From positions 3,968,001-4,032,000 of the forward strand of contig CATOTF010000002.1 in the NCBI GenBank assembly GCA_951813045.1: 64,000 nt of DNA, given 5' to 3'. This DNA comes from an uncultured Rhizobiaceae bacterium. GTDB lineage: Bacteria > Pseudomonadota > Alphaproteobacteria > Rhizobiales > Rhizobiaceae. Each line of letters begins with the position of its first letter. Position 1 is the first letter of the stretch. The notes beneath the pieces are model-generated. The model was not told the origin of the DNA and did not search any database. It was given only the letters and a program-made list of their open reading frames with translations. Below, piece by piece: positions 17,703 through 26,363 of this stretch. Both the position numbers and the translations under genes were made by a program.

Positions 17703-19427
17703 ATGAGTGAGACTCCCAAGATCAGAGGCGGCAGCCTATTGGCTCGCGCGTTGGTGGACAAAGGTGTCGACCATGTTTTCACCCTTGCTGGTGGATTTTG
17801 TAATCCGGCACTTGAAGGGTTCATGGAATGCCAAATGCCAGTGATCAACTGTCCTCATGAACAGGTGGCTGGCCACCTCGCTGACGGGCATACCCGCATT
17901 ACCCGAAAACCGTCGGTCTGCCTTGTTGGCCCCGAAGGGTTCGCGAACGCGGTACCAGCAATGCTTGAAGCTATGGGTGAACGTACACCGGTGGTATTCG
18001 TTACCGGCTCATCAACTCTGAAGCGTCAGGGGGCCGGCGGGTTTAAAGAAATTGATGATGTGGCGATCGCCGCGCCGCTTTGTAAGTACTCCGCACAGAT
18101 TACGGATGGGGAAAGGATTGGTGAATTTGTCGACCGGGCGTGGACCGCTGCGACTACAGGCTATCCTGGGCCAGTTCATTTGAGCCTGCCTGTTGATATC
18201 ATGTTCTCTTCGTTCGATGAGGATGCTGGCCTGGAGGAAAGACCGTTCCACTTTCGCCCAAGATCGATTCCACGCGCCTGGCCAGACCCCACCGCATTAA
18301 CGGCAGTTATCGACAAATTGAAAAAGGCCGAACGCCCGGTCATTATCGGCGGCCATGGTATATGGTGGTCGGGTGCGGAAGCAATTTTGGCAGACGCGGG
18401 ACGAGAAAGACGCATCCCCATATTCAACGTACCCTATCATACCAAATTATTGGGAGAAGAGGTTGAAGCTTATATGGGGCTTGCTGATTTCCATCAATAT
18501 CACCCGTCAAAACCCGCCATCCATGAAGCTGACCTGGTGTTAATGATCGGCGGGCGGCTGGACAATCAGATGAACTTTGGTAACCCGCCATTCTTTAAAA
18601 AAGAAACGACGCTTGTGTGTATCAACGGCTCTCACGAAGAGCTGGAGTATAATAGGGCGGCGGATATTCTTTTGCTGAGTGACCCGGGCGCGTTTCTGGA
18701 AGCGGTTTGTGACGTGGAGAAATCTTGGCCGGACTGGTTCCGTGTGAACAAAAAACGTCGTGGGGCATGGGTAGATGAATGGGAAGCCCATATTGCCGAT
18801 GAAACAGCGAAGGATGCAGGTGGAAAAATGCATCCATTACAATTGGCACTTGATGTAAATAGCGCACTGGGTGGTGAAGACTGGTTGATTTTCGACGGTG
18901 GTAACACGCACTTCTGGTCAGAAATTGCCGTTAACATGGCCGGTTGGCGCGGTCAGAAACTTGGCGGCATCATGCATCCGGGAAACTATAGTCTTTTGGG
19001 TGTTGGTGTTTCCTTTGCCCTTTCCGCCAAAGCAACCCACCCGGATAGGAACGTGGTTCTGATATCCGGTGACGGCGCGTTTTTATCCGGTGGCTTGTCC
19101 GTTGAAACGGCATTTCAGGAGAATCTGCCAATCACAGTCGTCATCGATAACAATGGTGGATTAGACTGTATCAGCCAGCAACAGGAGCGGCTATTTTCAT
19201 CTGGCAAACATTTCGCCACTGACTTCCGAGACATCCCCTTTCACACGCTAGTTGAAGGCCTTGGGGGACACGGAGAACTCGTAGAAACACGCGATCAACT
19301 TCAGCCGGCTCTGGAAAGGGCAATGGCGTCGGGTAAAACGGCGTGTGTTAATGTAAAATGTCGTGGTGTTATCAGCCCGATAGTCGCCGCGACATCTGAT
19401 AAGCGCGATAAAGCATCCATAGAGTAG
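17703..19427 (+). CDS. Thiamine-diphosphate-dependent lyase (acetolactate synthase-like)
   Basis: A 574-residue three-domain enzyme of the acetolactate synthase / benzoylformate decarboxylase family. Glu53 in CPHEQVAGHLADG is the glutamate that activates the cofactor. The cofactor site is ISGDGAFLSGGLSVETAFQENLPITVVIDNNGG (GDG at 456-458, closing NN). The N-terminal domain also has TGYPGPVHLSLPVDI. It starts 15 bases after the hydroxyacid oxidase and lacks a small regulatory subunit partner, so it is probably catabolic rather than a branched-chain amino acid enzyme. Candidate activities are 2-oxoacid decarboxylase or 2-hydroxyacyl-CoA lyase; the substrate is unassigned. Confidence 0.85.
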   Translation: MSETPKIRGGSLLARALVDKGVDHVFTLAGGFCNPALEGFMECQMPVINCPHEQVAGHLADGHTRITRKPSVCLVGPEGFANAVPAMLEAMGERTPVVFVTGSSTLKRQGAGGFKEIDDVAIAAPLCKYSAQITDGERIGEFVDRAWTAATTGYPGPVHLSLPVDIMFSSFDEDAGLEERPFHFRPRSIPRAWPDPTALTAVIDKLKKAERPVIIGGHGIWWSGAEAILADAGRERRIPIFNVPYHTKLLGEEVEAYMGLADFHQYHPSKPAIHEADLVLMIGGRLDNQMNFGNPPFFKKETTLVCINGSHEELEYNRAADILLLSDPGAFLEAVCDVEKSWPDWFRVNKKRRGAWVDEWEAHIADETAKDAGGKMHPLQLALDVNSALGGEDWLIFDGGNTHFWSEIAVNMAGWRGQKLGGIMHPGNYSLLGVGVSFALSAKATHPDRNVVLISGDGAFLSGGLSVETAFQENLPITVVIDNNGGLDCISQQQERLFSSGKHFATDFRDIPFHTLVEGLGGHGELVETRDQLQPALERAMASGKTACVNVKCRGVISPIVAATSDKRDKASIE

Positions 19428-19439
19428 GGCTACAATCTA

Positions 19440-19781
19440 ATGGCAATCATCACATCTCATACGCTCAACGGGGTAGATGGCTCCCATGGCGGCGGGATAG
19501 GGGTTACTTTAATGCGGATGGGTAGTGACGATGCACTTGTCATTTCACAATCTGACGAGGGTGGCCGCCTGTCAATTGAGGTTGTTCCAGAATTAATCGA
19601 CACACAAGCGCAATATGAACTGGTATTCCAAACACAGAATTATTGGCGAGAACGCGGCATTACATCTGAGAATATTATCGCTGAGATTATATTACGGTTT
19701 AGAATACCGGATACTGACGGGCGATATCATATGCCTATAATTATCTCACCCTATTCCTATTCAACCTGGAAGTCAGAATAG
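19440..19781 (+). CDS. Divergent transthyretin / 5-hydroxyisourate hydrolase-like protein
   Basis: A 113-residue protein with the layout of the transthyretin-related HIU hydrolases: SHTLNG near the start (matching THVLD), GGRLSIEV in the middle, YELVFQTQNYW, and RYHMPIIISPYSYST at the end. True hydrolases finish with Tyr-Arg-Gly-Ser, of which the arginine and serine matter for catalysis. Here the end is Trp-Lys-Ser-Glu, so the chemistry may differ. No other urate-pathway gene is in the window. It is packed between a thiamine-diphosphate enzyme (12 bases before) and a DmdA-like gene (4 bases after), which suggests hydrolysis of a pathway intermediate rather than purine breakdown. Confidence 0.75.
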   Translation: MAIITSHTLNGVDGSHGGGIGVTLMRMGSDDALVISQSDEGGRLSIEVVPELIDTQAQYELVFQTQNYWRERGITSENIIAEIILRFRIPDTDGRYHMPIIISPYSYSTWKSE

Positions 19782-19785
19782 CCCA

Positions 19786-20898
19786 ATGTCATCTGGCCTG
19801 TTAATGACGCGTCGGATTCGGCGCACACCCTATACCGCAAAAGTTGAGGCAGCGGGCGTTCGGGGGTTTACCGTTGTCAACCACATGTTGTTGCCAAAAG
19901 CATTCCAGCCAAGTCTTGAAGACGACTATTGGCATTTGCGAGAGCATGTCCAACTTTGGGATGTTTCCACACAACGGCAGGTCGAAATTAAAGGGGCGGA
20001 TGCCGCTAAACTTTGCCAGTGGATGACGCCACGTAATCTCTCGAATGCAAAACCCGGTGATTGTCTTTATGTACCATTGATCGATGAGAACGCCGGGATG
20101 GTCAACGACCCGGTCCTTTTGAAACTGGCCAATGATCATTTTTGGCTCTCAATTGCAGATTCTGACGTTCTGTTATGGACTAAAGGGTTGGCATTAGGGA
20201 AGGGATTTGAAGTATCCATAGGAGAACCGGATGTTTCGCCTCTCGCCGTTCAAGGACCGAAGGCAGAAAATTTGTTGGCCACCCTGTTTGGGGAGAACAT
20301 TCGAAAACTGCGATTTTTCAAGTTTGGCTGGTTTGAGTTTGAGGGGACAAAACAATTAATTGCCCGTTCCGGCTACTCAAAACAGGGCGGATTTGAAATC
20401 TATCTGAACGGTTCGCATTTAGGAGAAAAACTCTGGGATACAGTTTGGGATGCCGGGTTGGAATTCAACATAAGGCCCGGTTGCCCAAACCTCATCGAGC
20501 GTATTGAAGCTGGCCTTTATTCCTATGGCAACGAATTTACCTTCGATAATAATCCGCTGGAATGCGGGTTGGGCACCTATTGTGAACTTGATGGTGATTT
20601 TGACTTCATCGGGAAGTCGGCGTTGAAGAAAATTGCAGACCAAGGCCCTGCGCGCCAAATGCGGGGGGTGGTGTACGGCGCAGAAAAACTACCCGGGGTG
20701 GCGATACCACTTTCTGTATTGGTGGAGGCGAAAACGGTCGGGCAAATTACGTCCGGTGCCTGGTCTCCGCGCCTGAAACGCAATATCGGCACGTCAATGA
20801 TTGACGCAGGATATTGGAATGTTGGTCAACCGGTTATCGTTGTCGACGCTGCAGGACAAAAACATGATGGCGAAGTTATCAAGTTACCGGTGAGTTAG
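19786..20898 (+). CDS. dmdA: DmdA-like tetrahydrofolate-dependent demethylase (GcvT family)
   Basis: A 370-residue aminomethyltransferase-fold protein that resembles dimethylsulfoniopropionate demethylase DmdA more than glycine-cleavage T protein. Shared features, from recollection of the Ruegeria protein, include RRIRRTPYTAKVEAAGV, NHMLLP, AGMVNDPV, SPLAVQGP, SGYSKQGGFEIY, GCPNLIERIEAGL and NPLECGLG; the length also matches (about 369). DmdA moves a methyl group from the substrate to tetrahydrofolate. None of DmdB, DmdC or DmdD is nearby. The last gene of its operon, it may act on a different methylated compound. Its stop lies nine bases from the convergent TRAP permease. Confidence 0.75.
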   Translation: MSSGLLMTRRIRRTPYTAKVEAAGVRGFTVVNHMLLPKAFQPSLEDDYWHLREHVQLWDVSTQRQVEIKGADAAKLCQWMTPRNLSNAKPGDCLYVPLIDENAGMVNDPVLLKLANDHFWLSIADSDVLLWTKGLALGKGFEVSIGEPDVSPLAVQGPKAENLLATLFGENIRKLRFFKFGWFEFEGTKQLIARSGYSKQGGFEIYLNGSHLGEKLWDTVWDAGLEFNIRPGCPNLIERIEAGLYSYGNEFTFDNNPLECGLGTYCELDGDFDFIGKSALKKIADQGPARQMRGVVYGAEKLPGVAIPLSVLVEAKTVGQITSGAWSPRLKRNIGTSMIDAGYWNVGQPVIVVDAAGQKHDGEVIKLPVS

Positions 20899-20907
20899 TT
20901 TAGCATT

Positions 20908-22176
20908 CTATTGCAGCACCGATGGCAGCCAGGTTGCGGCTTTTGGCAAAAAGATCATCAGCACGCCGTAGGCAACTCCGACCATAACAAACAAGGGTAC
21001 TTCTTTAAACGCCTTGTCTGCGCTTTCCTTGATGACACCAGCGGACGTATATATTCCCACACAGACCGGCGGTGTGATCATGCCGATACCAGCGAAGGCG
21101 ACGAATACAACATAGAGGTGGAGAATATCGAGCTTCAAAGAAAAGACGATCGCTGCGAAGATCGGAACCGTCAGATAGAACACAGGGACAATTTCGATAA
21201 AGGTGCCGAGTATCAGGCAAATGACTGCGAGCGTAAACCAGAACATCAATGGTGAATCGCCAAAGATAGTGAAGTAAGAAATAATAGCCTGAGGCACCTG
21301 ACTGTAGGTCAGCACGACCGACAGGAACGTGGCCATTGCGATGATCGAGAAAATTACCGCTGTGATTGCAGCTGTTTGGCGTAGTGACTCGATTACCCCC
21401 GAGACGGTCAATTCCCGATGCACCAGAAACCCAATGAGGATAGCCCAGATACCCGCAACCGCTGCTGTTTCAGAAGGTGTCATCAGACCAGCGTAAATTC
21501 CGCCCAAAATAATGATCGGCGTGACGAGGCTGGGGATCGCTTGCCAGAACGCCACAAGCTTTTCCCTGCCTGTAGCTCTTTTTGAGCTGCGCAGGTCGCG
21601 ACATTTCCAAACCACGAGAATGACGAGAAAGAAAAGTAATATCAGACCGGGGATGGCGCCCGCAGCAAATGTTTTTGACACTGGAACATTCGTCAATGCG
21701 CTGAACAGGATTGCAGCATTAGAGGGAGGAATGAGCGACTCCAAAAGGCCAGCGGAGGCGGCTAGAACGATAACAAACGGCTTTGGATACCCTTCCTCGA
21801 TCATTCTCGGCATCATAATGGTACCAACTGCGGTAATCGCGGCAAGGATTGAACCGCAAAATGCCGCGAAAAAACCCATGGCCAGAACCATCCCGATGCC
21901 CAACCCTCCAGGCCAATGACCAACTAATGCCACTGCAAAATTGACCAGCCGCCCGGCCATGCCACCGCGCAGCATGACCATGCCGGCAAATATGAATAGC
22001 GGAACGGCGACGAGGACATGTTTGGTCATTGAGCCGAACGAGACCTGGATCAATGTTGACCAGGGCAGGTTAAGCGCAAGGATGGCGGACATGGCGCCGC
22101 CAATACCAAAGACGAGAAAAATGGGTATACCGAGCGCAAGGAGGACAAGGCCAACGAGTGAAGCAACAAGGTTCAC
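20908..22176 (-). CDS. dctM: TRAP transporter large permease (DctM family)
   Basis: A 422-residue multi-pass membrane protein of normal DctM length. Visible family blocks are PLFIFAGMVMLRGGMAGRLVNF, GMGFFAAFCGSILAAITAVGTIMMP, SLIPPSNAAI, GLMTPSETAAVAG and GMITPPVCVGIY. It overlaps the small permease by four bases. Together with 22173-22703 and 22783-23817 it forms a second complete TRAP system, convergent with the DmdA-like operon. Confidence 0.93.
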   Translation of the reverse strand: MNLVASLVGLVLLALGIPIFLVFGIGGAMSAILALNLPWSTLIQVSFGSMTKHVLVAVPLFIFAGMVMLRGGMAGRLVNFAVALVGHWPGGLGIGMVLAMGFFAAFCGSILAAITAVGTIMMPRMIEEGYPKPFVIVLAASAGLLESLIPPSNAAILFSALTNVPVSKTFAAGAIPGLILLFFLVILVVWKCRDLRSSKRATGREKLVAFWQAIPSLVTPIIILGGIYAGLMTPSETAAVAGIWAILIGFLVHRELTVSGVIESLRQTAAITAVIFSIIAMATFLSVVLTYSQVPQAIISYFTIFGDSPLMFWFTLAVICLILGTFIEIVPVFYLTVPIFAAIVFSLKLDILHLYVVFVAFAGIGMITPPVCVGIYTSAGVIKESADKAFKEVPLFVMVGVAYGVLMIFLPKAATWLPSVLQ

Positions 22177-22703
22177 GCCATCACCTCCTCTTTTTGCGCC
22201 CCTTCATCCGGCATGCTCAACAGTTCTGCCAAAAACAACTCCAAAGCAAATAGGGCAAGAATGGTAAAGCCCACCGGAAAGGCGGCGTATAAATACCAAA
22301 TGGGAAATTCTACTTCGAGCTCTACAACCTGTCCGAGTTGGCGGAACAATTGTACTGCGTCCAAACTCGCGACAACGAAAACACAGGCGGCAAAAAAAGT
22401 AGTTACAAATGTAAACAAGCGAAGGCGTTTTCTTCCAACCTCACCTACGTAGGCTTGTGCTACATCAACGCTGATATGAGAACCGGATTTCAGGAGTGGG
22501 CCCAATTGGGGAAAGACAAGCCATGGGACCAACATAGGCGGCAGTTCGATCAACCAGTCATACCCGATGCCGGTGAGATATCGCGTTGCTGCGCTGGCAG
22601 TCAGGGCGCAAACGATAACGGCGACAAGAAATATTCCCAATACAGATGACAGGGTGCTGATCAGTCTGTTGACTGTTCGCAGCCAGATCAGAATAAATAC
22701 CAT
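22173..22703 (-). CDS. dctQ: TRAP transporter small permease (DctQ family)
   Basis: A 176-residue membrane protein with four hydrophobic segments and the region YLTGIGYDWLIELPPMLVPWLVFPQLGPLLKSGSHISVDV, where DctQ proteins carry their conserved mid-protein segment. It ends in an acidic cytoplasmic tail. The four-base overlap with the large permease points to translational coupling, and the binding-protein gene lies 79 bases upstream on the same strand. Confidence 0.88.
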   Translation of the reverse strand: MVFILIWLRTVNRLISTLSSVLGIFLVAVIVCALTASAATRYLTGIGYDWLIELPPMLVPWLVFPQLGPLLKSGSHISVDVAQAYVGEVGRKRLRLFTFVTTFFAACVFVVASLDAVQLFRQLGQVVELEVEFPIWYLYAAFPVGFTILALFALELFLAELLSMPDEGAQKEEVMA

Positions 22704-22782
22704 GGAATATTCTCAAAAATGGGGCAGAAGGATTACCTCTGGACAAACAACGCGTTGTGGTCTGCCCAGAGGAACAATGGCG

Positions 22783-23817
22783 TTATTTTACGAAGTTGCG
22801 TGCTGCCTCCAACACGCTTTCGTCAAACAGGTCTTTCATTTCAGGCACAACTTTATCTGCCATCATGGTGTCGAACTCTGCCTTCGCGTCGCCCGCTAAT
22901 GTGATAACGGTGCCGCCACGTTTCTTAAATGCCGCGATAGTCTTGTCGCCGGTTTCTAGAATTGTTGCGGTTGACAGGTTACCCATTTCCTTGCCGACAT
23001 CTTTGAGTATTTTTTGCAGCTCTGGGTCAAGCGAATTGAACCAGGTGGAATTTGCCATCACATAAGCATCAGAAAAGAACTGATAGGGAAGTTGTGCGTG
23101 GTTGAGATATTCCCACCAGCTGTATGCTTCAACACTTCCTGGAGGCGTGTTGAGCGTGTCAATCAGGCCAGTTTGCAATGAGGTATACACTTCACGTGTA
23201 GGAAGGGAGACCGCATTCGCACCCATTGCGGACCAACGGGGGCGCTCACTCTTAAGCAATGCCCGGGCTTTGAGCCCTTTCATTGCAGCAAGACTGTCGA
23301 GTGGTTTGCCCGAGAACGTCATAACCGGGCCAACCGGATCGTACATCAAAAGTGTCGTATTGGTTTTCTTTGTAATATCGTCCCAGAGCTTTTTGCCGAC
23401 CGGGTCTGTATTAAAAAAGTTTCTCTGCTGCTCATAACTCTGAAAGAGCTGAGGAAAGGCGGCAACATTGTAGTTCTTGTTGATCGGTGGAAATGACACA
23501 ATTGGCACAATCCCGCCCATTTGAACCGCACCCGATGTTACGCCACCCAGGATTTCGCGAATACCGAACAGTTGACCCGATGGAAAAACTTCGATTTTCA
23601 GTTTACCGGCAGCACGTTTGTTGACTTCTTCAGCAAATAGTATGGCATGTTTTGCACTGTGGTGTTTCGGGTTCCAGTGGAACGCCAGTTTAGCAACGAT
23701 TTCTTCAGCCTGTACCTGAGTCGATTGCAAGCCGATGGAAACGAATGTTCCTGCAGCCAGAGCAACGGCCAATGATAATTTGGTAAAGGTGCGGCGGTTG
23801 TTTTTAGTGTGTTTCAT
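22783..23817 (-). CDS. dctP: TRAP transporter substrate-binding protein (DctP family)
   Basis: A 344-residue periplasmic solute receptor with a signal peptide (KHTKNNRRTFTK, hydrophobic core, then VQAEE). Family features are KLAFHWNPKHHSAKHAILFAEEV, PSGQLFGIREILGGVTSGAVQMG, GLKARALLKS with an arginine at the carboxylate-binding position, and REVYTSLQTGLIDTLNTPPGS. ATG 23817 is preceded by GGGAGG; the open frame extends 50 codons further but without features. First gene of the second TRAP operon. The ligand is unknown but probably an acid linked to the neighbouring oxidase/lyase/demethylase operon. Confidence 0.92.
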   Translation of the reverse strand: MKHTKNNRRTFTKLSLAVALAAGTFVSIGLQSTQVQAEEIVAKLAFHWNPKHHSAKHAILFAEEVNKRAAGKLKIEVFPSGQLFGIREILGGVTSGAVQMGGIVPIVSFPPINKNYNVAAFPQLFQSYEQQRNFFNTDPVGKKLWDDITKKTNTTLLMYDPVGPVMTFSGKPLDSLAAMKGLKARALLKSERPRWSAMGANAVSLPTREVYTSLQTGLIDTLNTPPGSVEAYSWWEYLNHAQLPYQFFSDAYVMANSTWFNSLDPELQKILKDVGKEMGNLSTATILETGDKTIAAFKKRGGTVITLAGDAKAEFDTMMADKVVPEMKDLFDESVLEAARNFVK

Positions 23818-24063
23818 GTCTAGTCCTCCCATTAAATTGCGAGCCATCATTGGCGGCTCGGTGTCTGGTGTAGGTTGGCGCCTATTCGTCTTGTTGAATA
23901 AACAATACGGAACCACACAGAACCAGAGCTCAAATATGTTTCGATGATATCTAACAACCGAACTCATTTGAACGAGCGCCGTCTATTCGCGAATACCCCA
24001 AAAGTCTAAGAAAAATTCATTCATTCAACAAATAAAGAATATTGGGCGAGTGATGCAATTTCC

Positions 24064-24978
24064 CTATGGATTAGTCGTCGATGCCTTCTGGTTCTCCAGA
24101 CGTTCGGCGAGAATCTCAAGCAGTTCCTTCGCTTCCATTGAAAGCGTGTTGCGCCCCTTTGTAATAATCGAAACATGATAGGAGAGTGGTTGCCTAATTG
24201 GGCGCGCCTTTACTCCCCCGATAGCAATCGCCAGCCTGGCAGAAAAAGGGTCCACTATGGAAATCGCGCCGCTTTCGCGCGTTAGTGCAGCGGCTGCCGG
24301 CATATTGGTGGCGCTGATGCGAGAATTGTCACGAAGACGGCTGGATAGCTCGCCGTCCATTCCAGACATTTCGTCAGGAAATGCGCCGCCAAACGTTATA
24401 AAACTCTCATTTTGTGCCAATTCATCGAGATCGACCGCACCCTCATTTTGAGCATGATCATGGTCATCACGAAAAAGACAAACATAGGGGAAACGGGATT
24501 CGAACAGAATCTCAACCCCTTCATAGGGTGGTTCTCTGCCAACAATGCCAAGATCAAATTGTTGTAAGCGCACGGCGTCCACGATCGCTGGAGTGTTGCG
24601 CGTCGAAAGCATGAAGCGAATATCTCTTCGAGCCTTGTACAATTGCGCAACAGATTCCGGTAAGACCGACTGGGAAAATGTCGGGATTACGCCAATAGAG
24701 ACAACACCACCCGCGGTTGTCTGGATAACTTTTGCCAACTCGCTTAATCGATCGATACCCATAAATACAGAATCGACAGCTTGATAAAAACGCCGGGCTT
24801 CTACCGTTGCAACAAGCCCTCGCCCCTGGCGCAAAAACAGAGCAAATCCGACCGAACGCTCCAAATCCGCGACCAACCTGCTAACACTTGGTTGAGAGAC
24901 GTGAAGTGCCTGAGAGGCCGCAGTAATGGAGCCTGTTTCTATTGTCGCCCGAAACGCTTCAAGTTGCCGAAGATTCAT
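24064..24978 (-). CDS. LysR-family transcriptional regulator
   Basis: A 304-residue LysR-type activator/repressor. The winged helix-turn-helix fills the N-terminus (NLRQLEAFRATIETGSITAASQALHVSQPSVSRLVADLE), followed by a periplasmic-binding-protein-like sensor domain (VVSIGVIPTFSQSVLP ... LGIVGREP). It reads in the same direction as the TRAP operon with 246 bases between, and is the obvious candidate regulator of that transporter and of the convergent catabolic operon. Confidence 0.92.
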   Translation of the reverse strand: MNLRQLEAFRATIETGSITAASQALHVSQPSVSRLVADLERSVGFALFLRQGRGLVATVEARRFYQAVDSVFMGIDRLSELAKVIQTTAGGVVSIGVIPTFSQSVLPESVAQLYKARRDIRFMLSTRNTPAIVDAVRLQQFDLGIVGREPPYEGVEILFESRFPYVCLFRDDHDHAQNEGAVDLDELAQNESFITFGGAFPDEMSGMDGELSSRLRDNSRISATNMPAAAALTRESGAISIVDPFSARLAIAIGGVKARPIRQPLSYHVSIITKGRNTLSMEAKELLEILAERLENQKASTTNP

Positions 24979-25436
24979 ATCAAATACAAATATACATAGA
25001 TTACATATTTAGTATATGTATGAAATTGAAATTTGACAACAACACGCTACCCATCAAAAAATTGGAAGTCTGGAGTCGGCTTCTCTAGTTTTTACAGAGT
25101 TTTAAGTGCAGACGAGGCACTTCGAACGCCCGAACCGTGTCAGCTGGTTCTTTTAACAACCCCATGGTTCATGCCACAAGGTTTTCGTACATTTTCATGG
25201 ATTACGCTGAATACGATGTTAATAGTTGGGCAATGCATAAATGACCTAAATCAAATCACGAAATATCCAAACAACACCCCATCAGGATCAAGCCCATAGA
25301 GAGATGATCCAACTCCTTAGATCAAAAAGTCAGGTGTGTGCGGTCTGAATTCATATTGTTGCATTGACAAATTACTCATCCAATAAAAAAGGGCGCCCGC
25401 TAGGACGCCCTTAATCAAATCACGCTTTGGAAGCGC
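24979..25436. other. Gap with LysR operator and possible gene remnant
   Basis: A 458-base stretch without an intact gene. Next to the lysR start is an A/T-rich inverted repeat ATACATA (24992-24998) / TATGTAT (25015-25021), with 16 bases between, suited to LysR autoregulation. On the minus strand 25251-25316 reads GVGSSLYGLDPDGVLFGYFVI then a stop, which looks like the last strand of a VOC (glyoxalase-like) protein; a stop codon interrupts the frame just upstream, so it may be a decayed gene end. The terminator of the next gene lies at 25384-25412. Confidence 0.35.
25384..25412 (-). terminator. Rho-independent terminator of the Bax-inhibitor gene
   Basis: On the minus strand AAGGGCG pairs with CGCCCTT around a short loop and is followed by a run of Ts (TTTTTTATT). 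It lies directly after the membrane-protein stop at 25437. Confidence 0.85.
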
Positions 25437-26168
25437 CTATTCGCGGTTACCCATGAACTGAAGCAGGAACATGAACATGTTCACGAAGTTCAGGTAAAGG
25501 CTCAGCGCGCCCATGATAGACGATTTAGCAATCATCTCAGCATTACCGGCCACAGCATCATATGTATTTTTGAGACGTTGAGTATCGTAAGCCGTCAAGC
25601 CAGCAAAAATCAGAACACCAATCACATTGATGGCGAATGCCAATGCACCCGATTGCATGAAGATATTGACAATGGATGCAATGATCAGGCCGAACAGACC
25701 CATCATCAGGAATGTACCCATGCCTGAAAGGCTGCGTTTTGTTGTATAACCATAAAGGCTCAGAGCACCAAAGGCTGTTGCTGTTACAAAAAACGTTTGA
25801 ACGATGGACGGGATGTTAAAGACCAGGAATATCCATGACATGGATACGCCCATCACGGCAGCAAAAGCATAAAAAATGCCGGTCATTGCCGATTTCGATA
25901 ATTTGTTCATGCCAAAAGAAATCACCAGAACAAATGCCAGTGGAGCCAGCATGATGACCCATTTTAGCGGGCTGTTATAAAGCGCATTGGCGACAGCAGG
26001 ATTGTTGGACGCCCATGTAGCCGTGCCAAATGCCGCGACTGCAGTCAGCCCAATCGCAGATGCCATATAGTTGTAAATGCCCAGCATATAGCTGCGCAGG
26101 CCCTCGTCGATATCGGTGCTGGCACCAGCACCGGCACGCGTTTGAATTTGATCACGATAGTCTGCCAT
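25437..26168 (-). CDS. Bax inhibitor-1 / YccA family membrane protein
   Basis: A 243-residue inner-membrane protein with seven hydrophobic segments, of the BI-1/YccA (TMBIM) family. Family signs are the N-terminal YRDQIQTRAGAGASTDIDEGLRSYMLGIYNYMASAIGLTAVAAF and the late IFAGLTAYDTQRLKN, which contains the paired aspartate region associated with proton/calcium sensing. E. coli YccA modulates the FtsH protease. A single-gene transcription unit closed by a strong terminator. Confidence 0.93.
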   Translation of the reverse strand: MADYRDQIQTRAGAGASTDIDEGLRSYMLGIYNYMASAIGLTAVAAFGTATWASNNPAVANALYNSPLKWVIMLAPLAFVLVISFGMNKLSKSAMTGIFYAFAAVMGVSMSWIFLVFNIPSIVQTFFVTATAFGALSLYGYTTKRSLSGMGTFLMMGLFGLIIASIVNIFMQSGALAFAINVIGVLIFAGLTAYDTQRLKNTYDAVAGNAEMIAKSSIMGALSLYLNFVNMFMFLLQFMGNRE

Positions 26169-26363
26169 TTTGACCCCTCTGTGAGTTCAGACCACACATA
26201 CAATGAATGCGGTCAGGCGGTTAACAGTTTGGCCCAGCATGCACTATTGCACCTGGATTTGCCTCAATATGAGGTCAATGCGTGTTTTTTTCAAGGCTTT
26301 ATAGCCCGTTCACACCCATGTCATAGACCAATAGACCGAATCTTCGGTTAATTTTTGGTTAGC

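Noticed and set aside
19440-19781. Genuine urate-pathway HIU hydrolase
   Set aside because: The C-terminal catalytic motif is changed and no other purine gene is nearby; kept only as family-level call.
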